Shown: positions 41,816 to 51,009, counted from the first letter of the stretch. The stretch is DNA of 64,000 nt from Streptomyces sp. TBY4 (GCF_024213195.1 NZ_JANAVF010000014.1:124001-188000); one strand, 5' to 3'. Numbers and translations are program-made. The notes: generated by a model from the letters alone, not told the origin.

Positions 41816-44025
41816 GACGGGGCCTCCTGCGCGCGCACGGCGAGCTTCACCAGCCGTCGCCCGTCCACGGTCCGGCCCTCGTCGCGGGCGAGCGCGGTCA
41901 GGATCGCGGCCGCGCCGGCGAGGTCCGTCTCGTGCGTGACCAGGTCGCGGTAGTGCTCCGGGTCGCGGCACAGTTCGGCCGCCGCGTACTCCAGGTGCGC
42001 GTTGGCCACGCCCCGGTGGCCCAGGACCGACACCGTGCGGCCGTCGGCCGTGGTGAGCCGTGCGACGGCGGGCGGTTCGGGCGTGCCGCCGCAGTTGGCG
42101 GCCCGGACCGCGGACAGGTCGGTGCCCGGGAACCAGTCGCTGAAGGCGGGCCTGCGCAGTCCGCCGACCAGGTCCACGGCCACCTCGGCGCCCCGCGTCG
42201 CCGCCAGGGCCAGGTCGAGGCTGGGGAGGGTGGCCGGGGCCGGGGTGGCGATCAGGACCGCAACCCGTCCCCGGTCCAGGGTCCCGGCGGGCGTGCCCGC
42301 CGGGAGGCCGTCCCGCAGGCCGTCCGGCAGGACCCGGTGGTCGGCCCGGTGCGGCGCCCGCCCGCTCCACTCCAGGCCGGCCTGGGTGTGGTGCACGTGG
42401 ACGGTCCGGACCGGGCGGCCGAGCCACCGCCGGGCGGCGCGCACGGCGAGGTGGCCGACCGTGCCGTCGCCGATCACGAGCAGGGTGTCGGGTGCGTGCC
42501 GGCGCAGCGCGAGCAGGGCGTACCGTACGACCGCCAGCGGCTCGATCAGCGCGGGCAGGTTGCCCTCGGGCACCTGCTCCAGGGGGACGACGAGCCCGCC
42601 CCGGACGGCGCTCTCCGGTACCAGCATCCGCGCCTGGAGCATCCCGTCCACGTTGTGCCCGAGGAGGAACGACGGGTCGTCCGGATGCGTGGGGTTGACC
42701 ACGACCCGGGCGCCCGGCACCAGCCGCGGATCGGCCACCCCCGGTCCCGCCGCGACGATCCGGGCCACCCCTTCGTGGCCCAGCACGGGGGCGCCGTCCT
42801 CGCGCAGCCCCCGCAGGATCTGCAGGTCGGTGCCGCACACACCGGCGACGAGGGGGGCGACGCTGAGCTCGCCGGGGCCGGGCGCGGGCGTGGGCCGCGG
42901 GCGCAGCCGCGTCGCGTCGCCCTCCCGTACGACGGCGGGGTGCTCGGCGCCGGTACCGGTTCCGGCCGCTTCCGGGCCGGGGCTCGTACGCCGTTCCGCG
43001 TCCAGGGCCGCGATGCCGGCGCCGATGAGGCCGTTGGCCTCGCCGGGGGCGCACACGGTGATGCGGTCCGCCGTCCACTGCGGTGCGCGTTCCCCGGTGA
43101 GGTACAGCCCCTCCCGGCGGAGGTGGCCGAGGACCGAGGCCCGGTAGTGCGCGCCCAGACCGGTGGCGACCCCGCCGCTGAGGGCGAGTTCGTCCAGTTC
43201 CGGATCGAGGCAGAGCGCGGTGCGCAGCACGTCGGCGACGGGCGCGGTGGACGCGTCGAGCAGTTCGGAGGCGAGCTCGTCGCCCGCGTCCAGGGCGGCC
43301 CGGAGCGCCGGTTCGAAGGCGGTGCCCCCGGCCGTCGCGCGCCCCAGGTGCGAACGCTCCCAGCGGCCGGGTGCCCGCTCCCGCAGCACGTCGGCCATCC
43401 GGCGCAGGCCGGGTCCGGAGGCGTACGAGGACACGTGCCCGGGCCGGCCGCAGTCGCAGAGCAGCTCCACGGGTGCGCCGGCCAGCCGGGCCCGGGCCGG
43501 CAGGTGCCCGACCTCGCCCTGCAGTCCGCAGCCGTCGGTGGCGATGGTGCCGCTGCGCAGGTCCACGGTGCGGCAGGCGATGCCGGAGCTGACGGTCATC
43601 AGCAGCACCTTGCGGTGGCCGCTGCGGTGCGGTGCGGAGACGAAGTGGAGCAGGGCGGCGGTGACGTCGTTGACGATGTGCCACCGGACGTCGGGGCGCC
43701 GGGTGCGCAGCTCGCCCCGCAGGTCGAGCGGGGTGGTCTCGTCGCCGAACAGCGGTGCGGAGCCGTACACGGTGCCGCTGCGGTGGTCGAGGGCCGCGCC
43801 GAAGGAGACGCCGGCCACGGAGCCGCCGGGGGTGCGGGGCACCGCCGCGCAGAGGGTGGCGAGGAGGCGTTCGCGCAGCTCCTCCACCGGGGTGCCGGGA
43901 TGCCGCAGGCGGCTCGGCGAGGGCTGGTTCAGGGTGTCGCCGAGTCCGTCGCCGGGCGACCAGGCGGCGCTGCGCACATGGGTGCCGCCCACGTCGAGGA
44001 CGGTGATCGGGCCCGGCGCGCTCAC
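41812..44025 (-). CDS. Fused ROK-family kinase and zinc-type dehydrogenase
   Basis: 737 residues from GTG 44025, coupled to the cyclase stop. N-terminal half (1-330): ROK/glucokinase fold with TVLDVGGTHVRSAAW (phosphate loop), HIVNDVTAALLHF (catalytic Asp) and GLQGEVGHLP. The ROK zinc motif is altered to CDCGRPGHVSSYASG. C-terminal half (about 350-737): medium-chain dehydrogenase with VCGTDLQILRG, VLGHEGVARIVAAGPGV and Rossmann GDGTVGHLAVRAARRW. C7-cyclitol clusters encode a cyclitol kinase and a cyclitol dehydrogenase as separate proteins; a single chain would channel substrate. The bifunctional reading is an inference. Confidence 0.85.
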   Translation of the reverse strand: MSAPGPITVLDVGGTHVRSAAWSPGDGLGDTLNQPSPSRLRHPGTPVEELRERLLATLCAAVPRTPGGSVAGVSFGAALDHRSGTVYGSAPLFGDETTPLDLRGELRTRRPDVRWHIVNDVTAALLHFVSAPHRSGHRKVLLMTVSSGIACRTVDLRSGTIATDGCGLQGEVGHLPARARLAGAPVELLCDCGRPGHVSSYASGPGLRRMADVLRERAPGRWERSHLGRATAGGTAFEPALRAALDAGDELASELLDASTAPVADVLRTALCLDPELDELALSGGVATGLGAHYRASVLGHLRREGLYLTGERAPQWTADRITVCAPGEANGLIGAGIAALDAERRTSPGPEAAGTGTGAEHPAVVREGDATRLRPRPTPAPGPGELSVAPLVAGVCGTDLQILRGLREDGAPVLGHEGVARIVAAGPGVADPRLVPGARVVVNPTHPDDPSFLLGHNVDGMLQARMLVPESAVRGGLVVPLEQVPEGNLPALIEPLAVVRYALLALRRHAPDTLLVIGDGTVGHLAVRAARRWLGRPVRTVHVHHTQAGLEWSGRAPHRADHRVLPDGLRDGLPAGTPAGTLDRGRVAVLIATPAPATLPSLDLALAATRGAEVAVDLVGGLRRPAFSDWFPGTDLSAVRAANCGGTPEPPAVARLTTADGRTVSVLGHRGVANAHLEYAAAELCRDPEHYRDLVTHETDLAGAAAILTALARDEGRTVDGRRLVKLAVRAQEAPS

Positions 44026-45227
44026 TGGGCCGGACCGTCCGCGTAGGCCCGTACGAACTCCAGGGCGCGGGCGAGCTCACCGGCCGTGATGTCGTTGACG
44101 AAGACGCAGGAGCCGATTCCGTCGGTCAGCGGCAGGCGCTGCGCGCCGTCCCGGTGCTTGACGGCGTCGGCGAGGCCGACCTCCAGCAGCTCGGGGGTGA
44201 ACACCGGGTGGGTCAGGGGGAGTCCGCAGCCGGCGATGAGGGCGAGCGCGCGGTGGGCGTCGCCCTCGGACAGGTGTCCGCGCCCGGCGGCCAGCGCGAG
44301 GCAGACGGCCATGTCGACGCCGACGGCCTCGCCGTGCAGCAGCGGCGGGTCGGCCCGCAGTTCCAGGGAGGGGCTGAAGGTGTGCCCGTAGTCGACCGAG
44401 CGCTCCAGGACGCCTTCCCAGAGGTTCGGCTCCAGCTCGTCCAGCATGCCGGCGATCGCCCGGGAGACGACCTCGCTCATCGCCGCGCCGCAGTCGGCGA
44501 GGGAGTCGCTGGTGATCCGGCTGACGTTCTCCTCCAGCAGGTCGAAGAGCGCGCCGTCCTTGATGAGGGCCATCTTGATGATCTCGGCGAGCCCGTTGGC
44601 GATGTGCCGTGGCTCCACCGTGCGCAGGAACTCGGGGTCGATGAGGGTGACTTCGGGGGCGAAGTACGTACCGAGGCGGTTCTTGTGGGTGCCGTGGTTG
44701 ACCCCGGTCTTCACGCCGACGCCCGCGTCGACCTGTCCGACGAGGGTCGTGGGGACCCGTACGTAGGGGGCTCCGCGGCGGTAGAGGCTCGCGGCCATGC
44801 CGACGACGTCCATCAGGACGCCGCCGCCGACCACGACCACGCGCTCGGTGCGGCGCAGGATGCCCATCTCGGTCATGGCCCGGGTCACCTCGACGACCTG
44901 GTCGAGGTTCTTGGTCTCCTCGTCTCCGGGCATGACCTTCCAGAACGCCTCGACCTGCCAGGCGTCGAAGTAGCCGCGCAGGCCCGGACCGTAGAGCTCG
45001 TCGACGGCCTGGTCCACGACGATCAGCGCGCGGACGGCGGTGCGGCCGTCGGCGCCGACCGAGCGGGCGAGGACGGGGTTGGCGGGGTTGAGGAGCCCGC
45101 GGGTGAGGGAGACCTCGTAGCCCACCGGCATCTGGGACTGGACGAACCACGTCAGGCCCGGCGGGCGGGGGATGTCGAAGGCTGAGGTGAGGCTGCTGCC
45201 CGGACGGGCCGTGGTGATCTCGGACAT
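44022..45227 (-). CDS. Sedoheptulose 7-phosphate cyclase (2-epi-5-epi-valiolone synthase type)
   Basis: 401 residues, 3-dehydroquinate synthase fold with NAD and a metal. VVVVGGGVLMDVVGMAASLY, YVRVPTTLVGQVDAGVGVKT, GVNHGTHKNRLGTYFAPE, RHIANGLAEIIKMALIKD and VDYGHTFSPSLE are the sugar-phosphate-cyclase signature of the EEVS group; dehydroquinate synthases lack the YRRG...P and KMALIKD segments. It converts sedoheptulose 7-phosphate to a C7 cyclitol, the committed step to valiolone-derived natural products. The exact stereochemical subtype (EEVS, EVS) needs phylogeny. Confidence 0.9.
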   Translation of the reverse strand: MSEITTARPGSSLTSAFDIPRPPGLTWFVQSQMPVGYEVSLTRGLLNPANPVLARSVGADGRTAVRALIVVDQAVDELYGPGLRGYFDAWQVEAFWKVMPGDEETKNLDQVVEVTRAMTEMGILRRTERVVVVGGGVLMDVVGMAASLYRRGAPYVRVPTTLVGQVDAGVGVKTGVNHGTHKNRLGTYFAPEVTLIDPEFLRTVEPRHIANGLAEIIKMALIKDGALFDLLEENVSRITSDSLADCGAAMSEVVSRAIAGMLDELEPNLWEGVLERSVDYGHTFSPSLELRADPPLLHGEAVGVDMAVCLALAAGRGHLSEGDAHRALALIAGCGLPLTHPVFTPELLEVGLADAVKHRDGAQRLPLTDGIGSCVFVNDITAGELARALEFVRAYADGPAQ

Positions 45228-45255
45228 CGTGGAAGTACTCCGTCTGGAGGTCGGG

Positions 45256-45290
45256 CCCCGCCGGTCCGGGGATCTCCGGGACCGGCGGGG
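45256..45290 (-). terminator. Hairpin between the aldo-keto reductase and cyclase genes
   Basis: 12-bp perfect stem (45256-45267 with 45279-45290), about 50 bases after the reductase stop and 29 bases before the cyclase ATG. It may terminate or attenuate the upstream transcript, so that the cyclase operon would need its own promoter. Confidence 0.5.
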
Positions 45291-45338
45291 ACGCGGCGGG
45301 TTCCGGCGGGGGTCACCCGGCCGGAGGAGGGGGCGCGA

Positions 45339-46289
45339 TCACGCCTCGGGGGCGCCCATGGGTGCGGGCAAGGCGTCCAGTTCGGCGACGTCCCGGTCGG
45401 TGAGGTCCAGTGCGGCGGCGCCGGCGTTCTGGACGAGGTAGCGCTCGGTCTTGGTGCCGGGGATCGGGACCACGTGCTCGCCCTTGGCCAGCAGCCAGGC
45501 CAGCGCCACCTGCGCCGGAGCGGCCTCGTGCCGGTCGGCCACGGCGCGCACCGCGTCGACGATCGCCTTGTTGTGCGCGAACGCCTCCTCGGTGAAGCGC
45601 GGCTGGGTGCTGCGCCAGTCGTCCTTGGGCAGGTCGGCCGGGTTCGTGAAGGCGCCGGTGAGCAGACCGCGGCCCAGCGGCGAGAACGGCAGGAAGGCGA
45701 TGCCGTGCTCGACGGTGTACGGGAGGACGTCGGCGAAGGCGTCCCGGGTGAAGAGGGAGGCCTCGGACTCGACGGCGGCCACCGCGTGCACGGCCTGCGC
45801 GGCGCGCACCTGCTCCAGGCTCACGGCGGAGAGGCCGAGCGAGCGGATCTTGCCCTGGCGGACGAGCTCGGCGAGGGCGCCCCAGCTCTCCTCCAGCGGG
45901 ACCTGCGGGTCCGCGCGGTGCAGGAAGTAGAGGTCGATGTGGTCGGTGCCGAGGCGGCCGAGGCTGGCCTCGACGGCCGCGGCGAGGTGCTCGGGGCGGC
46001 CGTTGAGGCCGATGCCGTTCTCGTCGACGACGAGGCCGCCCTTGGTGGACAGGACCACCTCGTCGCGGCGGCCCTTGATGGCCCGCCCGACCAGGTCCTC
46101 GTTGGTGAACGGGCCGTAGACGTCGGCCGTGTCGATCAGGTTGACGCCGAGGTCGAGGGCGCGGTGGATCACGGCGACGGAGGAGTCGTCGTCCCAGCCG
46201 TGCGGGTCGTAGCCGAAGGACATGCCCATGGTGCCGAGGCCGATGCGGCCTACTACGGGACCGCCGGTGCCGAGGGTGGTGGTTCGCAT
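45339..46289 (-). CDS. Aldo-keto reductase
   Basis: 316 residues, TIM-barrel AKR. The catalytic tetrad is visible: Asp/Tyr in LIDTADVYGPF, Lys in STKGGLV and His in FLHRADPQVP. C-terminal NADPH site VPIPGTKTERYLVQNAGAAA. It reduces an aldehyde or ketone; within this cluster a cyclitol ketone is a plausible substrate. The start ATG follows GGAGAGAGAACCTCC. It is on the same strand as the cyclase, 112 bp upstream of it. Confidence 0.88.
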   Translation of the reverse strand: MRTTTLGTGGPVVGRIGLGTMGMSFGYDPHGWDDDSSVAVIHRALDLGVNLIDTADVYGPFTNEDLVGRAIKGRRDEVVLSTKGGLVVDENGIGLNGRPEHLAAAVEASLGRLGTDHIDLYFLHRADPQVPLEESWGALAELVRQGKIRSLGLSAVSLEQVRAAQAVHAVAAVESEASLFTRDAFADVLPYTVEHGIAFLPFSPLGRGLLTGAFTNPADLPKDDWRSTQPRFTEEAFAHNKAIVDAVRAVADRHEAAPAQVALAWLLAKGEHVVPIPGTKTERYLVQNAGAAALDLTDRDVAELDALPAPMGAPEA

Positions 46290-46344
46290 GGAGGTTCTCT
46301 CTCCTTGAAGGGGGTGGAAGGGGTGTGGGGGGATCAGAGGGCGA

Positions 46345-48009
46345 TCAGAGCCGGACCGACTGCCGGTGCTGGAAGACGTTCCCCGGGTCCCAGGCGCGCT
46401 TGACCTGCTGGAGCCGGGCGTAGTTGCCCTTCCAGTACAGGTCGTGCCACGGCACGGCGGACCGGTTGAAGGCCGGGTCCGAGAGGTCGGCGTCGGGGTA
46501 GTTGATGTAGCAGCCGTCGGTGACCCCGTTGGGGACCGGGACGCCGCCGGTGTCGGCGTAGACCTCGCTGAAGGCCTCGCGGACCCAGGCGATGTTCTTG
46601 GCGTCGTCCTTGGTGTCGTACCAGAGGCTCTCGAAGTTGGTCTTCATGATCGCGTCGCGCTGGGCCACCGCCGTGGCGGTCGGCGACACGGACGCGATCC
46701 TGCCGCCCGAGGCGGAGAGCACGATCCCGGCGAAGGCGCTCGGGCTCGTGGTGGCCGTGAGGCTGCGGTACATGGCGTCGATCTGCCGCTGGGGCGTGGC
46801 CGTGCGCAGGTGGGAGGACTTGTGGATGCCGCGGGTGGTCGGGTCGAGCTGGGTGGCGGAGATGGATCCGATGTAGCGGGTGCCGCGCAGCCAGGGGTGC
46901 AGCCTCGTCGTGGTGTACGCCGAGTCGAGCACGCCCGACGAGCGCCGGGTCGCGGAGCTGAGGCCCAGCGCGAGGTCCATGCCGGCGAGGAAGTCCGAGA
47001 GCACGGCGGCGGCGTCGGGGAGCGAGGCGTCCAGCTGGACGACGGCGCCCAGGGAACCGCTGTCGCGGTGGTTGAGCAGCAGCCAGGAGTAGAGCGAACC
47101 GGCCGTGGTGCCCGCCGTGTTGTTGCGCTCCAGCCAGGTGCCCCAGTACGTGACCAGGCGGCTGAAGCCGTCCTGCGTGACCTTCTCCCAGGGCCAGTTG
47201 GCCAGGGTCAGGTAGATCTCCGACGGCGCCTTGGGCAGCAGCGACTCCGGTCCCCCGGTGGCGCCCGGGGTGCGGAACCAGAACCGGGTGACGATGCCGA
47301 AGCTGCCGCCGCCACCGCCGGTGTGCGCCCAGAACAGGTCGCGCAGGCGGGCGTCGGCGGAGTCCCGTGCGGCGATCACGCTGCGGACCGAACCGTCCGC
47401 GGCGACCACCACCACCTCCACGGCGTGCAGGTGGTCGACGGTCAGACCGTGCTGGCGGGAGAGGTTGCCGAAGCCGCCTCCGGTGATGTGGCCGCCGACG
47501 CCGACGCTGTGGCAGATGCCGCCGGGTATGGTCACGCCCCAGCCCTCGTAGAGGGCCTCGTACACGTCCATCAGGGTGGCGCCGCCGCCGACGCAGAATG
47601 CGTTCATCGCCGTGTCGAAGGTGACCTGGTTCATCAGCGACAGCTTGATGTTGATCTTGATGTCGGCGTTGAAGACGAAGTCCTCGAAACAGTGCCCGCC
47701 GCTGCACACCGACAGCCGCTTGGAGGTGGAGACCGCCTCGCGGACCGCGGCGACGACCTCGGCCGTCGTCCTCGGCAGCACGATCTTGTCGGGGCGGGCC
47801 TGCCAGCGCTGGTTCATGCCCGAGGTGAGATCGGGGTACCGGGAATCGGCCGGGGCCACCGTGACACCGGTCGCCTGGGCGGCGGCCGGGCCGGCCGCGC
47901 CCTCGGCACGGGCGGCCGGGGCCTGCGCCAGTCCGCCGGCGGCGGCGGCGGCCAGGGCTATTCCCGAACCCGCACCCATGAACCGTCGGCGCTTTATTTC
48001 ATTCGTCAT
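46345..48009 (-). CDS. Tat-exported berberine-bridge-type FAD oxidoreductase
   Basis: 554 residues. The N-terminus MTNEIKRRRFMGAGSG is a twin-arginine signal followed by an Ala-rich core. The FAD-binding PCMH domain has both covalent flavin sites: His106 (SGGHCFEDF) and Cys166 (IPGGICHSVGVGGHITGGG). The C-terminal BBE segment YINYPDADLSD and VKRAWDPGNVFQHRQSV is also present. Such bicovalent flavoenzymes oxidise sugars, alcohols or tailor antibiotics, in several cases outside the cell (AknOx, Dbv29). It is the first gene of the minus-strand set, divergent from the VOC gene. Confidence 0.9.
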   Translation of the reverse strand: MTNEIKRRRFMGAGSGIALAAAAAGGLAQAPAARAEGAAGPAAAQATGVTVAPADSRYPDLTSGMNQRWQARPDKIVLPRTTAEVVAAVREAVSTSKRLSVCSGGHCFEDFVFNADIKINIKLSLMNQVTFDTAMNAFCVGGGATLMDVYEALYEGWGVTIPGGICHSVGVGGHITGGGFGNLSRQHGLTVDHLHAVEVVVVAADGSVRSVIAARDSADARLRDLFWAHTGGGGGSFGIVTRFWFRTPGATGGPESLLPKAPSEIYLTLANWPWEKVTQDGFSRLVTYWGTWLERNNTAGTTAGSLYSWLLLNHRDSGSLGAVVQLDASLPDAAAVLSDFLAGMDLALGLSSATRRSSGVLDSAYTTTRLHPWLRGTRYIGSISATQLDPTTRGIHKSSHLRTATPQRQIDAMYRSLTATTSPSAFAGIVLSASGGRIASVSPTATAVAQRDAIMKTNFESLWYDTKDDAKNIAWVREAFSEVYADTGGVPVPNGVTDGCYINYPDADLSDPAFNRSAVPWHDLYWKGNYARLQQVKRAWDPGNVFQHRQSVRL

Positions 48010-48268
48010 CTTCGTCGTTTCCTGGTCTTCGAGTTCATCGGAAGGAAATCCATCCCGTGAATGCAGAAGCGGGGGCGATGAATGCCATCCCAGCAGGAAG
48101 GAGCGCCCCCCGGCCAACCTCTGGAATCAACTTCGGCATGTCGGCGCACTTTGGGAACTACGCCTTGATCGGCGGGCCGCGCGGCCGCATCGTCGGGCCT
48201 GCCCGGGCGTCCGTCCGGGCAGCGGCACGGGGCCACCGCCGGAGGCGGGACCCCCGGCGGACGGAGTG

Positions 48269-48805
48269 ATGTTGAGCAAGATCCCCGGAGCGCGCGCGGT
48301 GCACCACATCGCCTACACCGTGCCCGACCTCGACCAGGCCGTGGAGTTCTTCACCGAGGTCATCGGCGCCGAACTGGCCTACCGCCTGGGCCCGGTGGAG
48401 GACCCCGAGGGCACCTGGATGACCGAGAAGCTCGCCGTGCACCCCCGCGCCTCGGCGAACATCGCCATGCTCCGCCTCGGCCCGGTGACCAACCTCGAAC
48501 TCTTCGAGTACACCTCGCCCGACCAGGACCGCAGCCGGCCGCGCAACAGCGACTGGGGCGGGCACCACTTCGCGATCCACGTGGACGACGTGGACAAGGC
48601 CACCGCCTACCTGCGCGAGCAGCCCGGGGTGACCGTCCTCGGGGAGCCGGAGACCATCGTGGACGGGCCCATCGCCGGGGACCGCTGGGTGTACTTCACC
48701 ACTCCGTGGGGCCTTTCCATGGAACTCATCAACATGCCGGCCGGAATGCCGTTCGAGGAGACCACGAACACCCGTCTCTTCCTCCCGGAAGGCGAGTGGA
48801 ACTGA
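48269..48805 (+). CDS. VOC (glyoxalase/dioxygenase-superfamily) protein
   Basis: 178 residues, two beta-alpha-beta-beta-beta modules. AVHHIAYTVPDLDQAVEFFT gives the first His ligand, GGHHFAIHVDDVDKATAYL the second and WGLSMELINMP the Glu. In the cetoniacytone pathway a protein of this superfamily (CetB) epimerises 2-epi-5-epi-valiolone, so the same role is a testable idea here; sequence superfamily alone cannot show it. The start is ATG 48269 or TTG 48272; the latter has better spacing to GGAG. The stop overlaps the next ATG (TGATG). Confidence 0.83.
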   Translation: MLSKIPGARAVHHIAYTVPDLDQAVEFFTEVIGAELAYRLGPVEDPEGTWMTEKLAVHPRASANIAMLRLGPVTNLELFEYTSPDQDRSRPRNSDWGGHHFAIHVDDVDKATAYLREQPGVTVLGEPETIVDGPIAGDRWVYFTTPWGLSMELINMPAGMPFEETTNTRLFLPEGEWN

Positions 48806-49269
48806 TGGAGAACCCGCAGGGGACGGCAGGCCCGGCCGTCGACGAGACCGTCAACAGCAATTCCTTCAACCGGGGCGTCATCGAGGAATTCCGGGCCAAC
48901 GGCGGGTGGGTGAAGGACTTCGGCTCCGTCCCGCTCCTGCTGCTCAGCACCACGGGCCGGGTCAGCGGTCTGACCCGGACCACTCCCCTGGTCCATCTGG
49001 CCCGCGACGGCCGCTGGATCGTCTTCGCCGCGAACGGCGGAGCCGCCGTGGCACCCGGCTGGTACCGCAACCTCGTGGCGGCCGGCGAGGGCGTGGTGGA
49101 GGTCGGCTCGCGGCGCTTCGCCGTTCGGCCCGAGCCGGTGGCGGAGTCGGAGCACGAGGAGCTGTGGCGCCTGCAGACGGAGCAGGACCCGAACTTCGCG
49201 ACCTTCCGCTCCAAGACCGACCGGACCATCCCCGTCGTCGCACTGGTCCCGGTCGGCGACGCCGGCTGA
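48805..49269 (+). CDS. Deazaflavin (F420)-dependent nitroreductase-family protein
   Basis: 154 residues of the Ddn-like split-barrel fold: NRGVIEEFRANGGWVKDFGS, LLLLSTTGRVSGLTRTTPLV, then WIVFAANGGAAVAPGWYRNL. These residues bind F420 in the mycobacterial homologues. It would reduce an enone, imine or nitro group. It is translationally coupled to the VOC gene and followed by the ligase gene after 32 bp, so the three form one operon. Confidence 0.85.
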   Translation: MENPQGTAGPAVDETVNSNSFNRGVIEEFRANGGWVKDFGSVPLLLLSTTGRVSGLTRTTPLVHLARDGRWIVFAANGGAAVAPGWYRNLVAAGEGVVEVGSRRFAVRPEPVAESEHEELWRLQTEQDPNFATFRSKTDRTIPVVALVPVGDAG

Positions 49270-49301
49270 TCCCGCCCGCGCCGACCACGAAGGAGCACCG
49301 C

Positions 49302-50990
49302 ATGACCACCACCGACCCCACCGAGGAGTTCCGGGCCGCACGGGACTTCCTGCTCGCCCACCGGGAGGACTACGACACGGCGTACGCGGGCTTCCGCTGG
49401 CCCCGTCCGGAGCGGTTCAACTGGGCCCTGGACTGGTTCGACGCGATCGCCCGCGGCAACGACCGCACCGCCCTGTGGATCGCGGAGGAGGACGGCTCCC
49501 ACAGCCGTTACTCCTTCGCGGAGCTCGCCCACCGCTCGGACCAGCTCGCCAACTGGCTCCGCGCGAGCGGCGTACGCGCCGGCGACCGCGTCCTGGTCAT
49601 GCTCGGCAACCAGAAGGAGCTGTGGGAGACGGCGCTCGCCGCGATGAAGCTGCGCGCCGTGGTCGTGCCCGCGACCACGCTCCTGAACGCGGCGGAGCTG
49701 GCGGACCGCATCGACCGCGGTGCGGTCCGCCACCTCGTCGCCCGGGCGCAGGACCACGCCCGGTTCGACGCGGTGCCCGGCGGCCTCACCCGCATCGCGG
49801 TCGGCCGCCCGGCCGGCGCCGCCCTCCCGGGCTGGCTGGACTACGCGGACTCGCTGACGGCTCCCGCGCAGTTCGTGCCCGACGGCCCGACCCTCGCCGA
49901 GGACCCGCTCCTGCTCTACTTCACCTCCGGCACGACCTCCCTGCCGAAGCTGGTCCAGCACACGCACGTCTCGTACCCGGTGGGGCACCTGTCCACCATG
50001 TACTGGATCGGGCTCCGCCCCGGCGACGTCCACCTGAACATCTCCTCGCCCGGCTGGGCCAAGCACGCCTGGTCCAGCCTCTTCGCCCCGTGGAACGCGG
50101 AGGCCACCGTCTTCGTGCAGAACTACACGCGCTTCGACGCGGGCCGGCTGATGGCGGAGATGGACCGCGCGGGCGTGACCACCTTCTGCGCGCCGCCCAC
50201 CGTGTGGCGCATGCTGATCCAGGCCGACCTGGGCCGGCTGCGCACCCCGCCGCGGGAGGCCGTGGCGGCCGGTGAGCCCCTCAACCCCGAGGTGATCGAG
50301 GCGGTACGGCGCTCCTGGGGGGTGACCGTGCGGGACGGCTTCGGGCAGACCGAGACCACCGTCCAGATCGCGAACACCCCCGGTACGGAGGTCACTCCCG
50401 GCTCGATGGGCCGCCCGAGCCCCGGCTTCGCCATCGCCCTGCTCGACCCCGCGACGGGCCGCCCGGCCGAGGAGGGCGAGATCAGCGTGGACCTGTCCGC
50501 CGCCCCCACCGGGGTGATGGCGGGCTACGAGGGGGATCCGGAGCGCACGGCGGAGGCGATGGCGGACGGCTACTACCGCACGGGCGACCTCGCCGTACGC
50601 GGCCCCGACGGGCGGCTCACCTACCTCGGCCGCGGGGACGACGTGTTCAAGTCCTCCGACTACAAGATCTCCCCCTTCGAGCTGGAGAGCGCACTGCTCT
50701 CGCACGAGGCCGTCGCGGAGGCCGGGGTGGTGCCCGCTCCTGACGCCCTGCGCCTGTCGGTGCCGAAGGCGTACGTGGTTCTGGCGGAGGGCTGGGAGCC
50801 GACCGCGGAGACGGCGAAGCTGCTCTTCGCCCACTCCCGGACGGCGCTGCCCCCGTACAAGCGGGTGCGGCGCATCGAGTTCGCCGCGCTGCCCAAGACC
50901 ATCTCCGGGAAGATCCGCCGGGTGGAACTGCGCGCGGCGGCGGAGCGGGGCGACGGCGCAGCCTCGTACCGCGAGGAGGACTGCGTCTGA
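49302..50990 (+). CDS. AMP-forming acyl/aryl-CoA ligase
   Basis: 562 residues, ANL superfamily. Adenylation motifs: YFTSGTTSLPKLVQHTH (P-loop), FGQTETT, YYRTGDLAVRG and the C-terminal lysine in LPKTISGKIRRVEL. The sequence is closest in style to medium-chain acyl/benzoate CoA ligases, including the LNISSPGWAKHAWSS segment. It activates a carboxylic acid as an adenylate then CoA thioester, possibly for acylating the cyclitol. Convergent with an MFS gene across a strong terminator. Confidence 0.9.
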   Translation: MTTTDPTEEFRAARDFLLAHREDYDTAYAGFRWPRPERFNWALDWFDAIARGNDRTALWIAEEDGSHSRYSFAELAHRSDQLANWLRASGVRAGDRVLVMLGNQKELWETALAAMKLRAVVVPATTLLNAAELADRIDRGAVRHLVARAQDHARFDAVPGGLTRIAVGRPAGAALPGWLDYADSLTAPAQFVPDGPTLAEDPLLLYFTSGTTSLPKLVQHTHVSYPVGHLSTMYWIGLRPGDVHLNISSPGWAKHAWSSLFAPWNAEATVFVQNYTRFDAGRLMAEMDRAGVTTFCAPPTVWRMLIQADLGRLRTPPREAVAAGEPLNPEVIEAVRRSWGVTVRDGFGQTETTVQIANTPGTEVTPGSMGRPSPGFAIALLDPATGRPAEEGEISVDLSAAPTGVMAGYEGDPERTAEAMADGYYRTGDLAVRGPDGRLTYLGRGDDVFKSSDYKISPFELESALLSHEAVAEAGVVPAPDALRLSVPKAYVVLAEGWEPTAETAKLLFAHSRTALPPYKRVRRIEFAALPKTISGKIRRVELRAAAERGDGAASYREEDCV

Positions 50991-51009
50991 CGGCCGCCGT
51001 AGAGGGACA

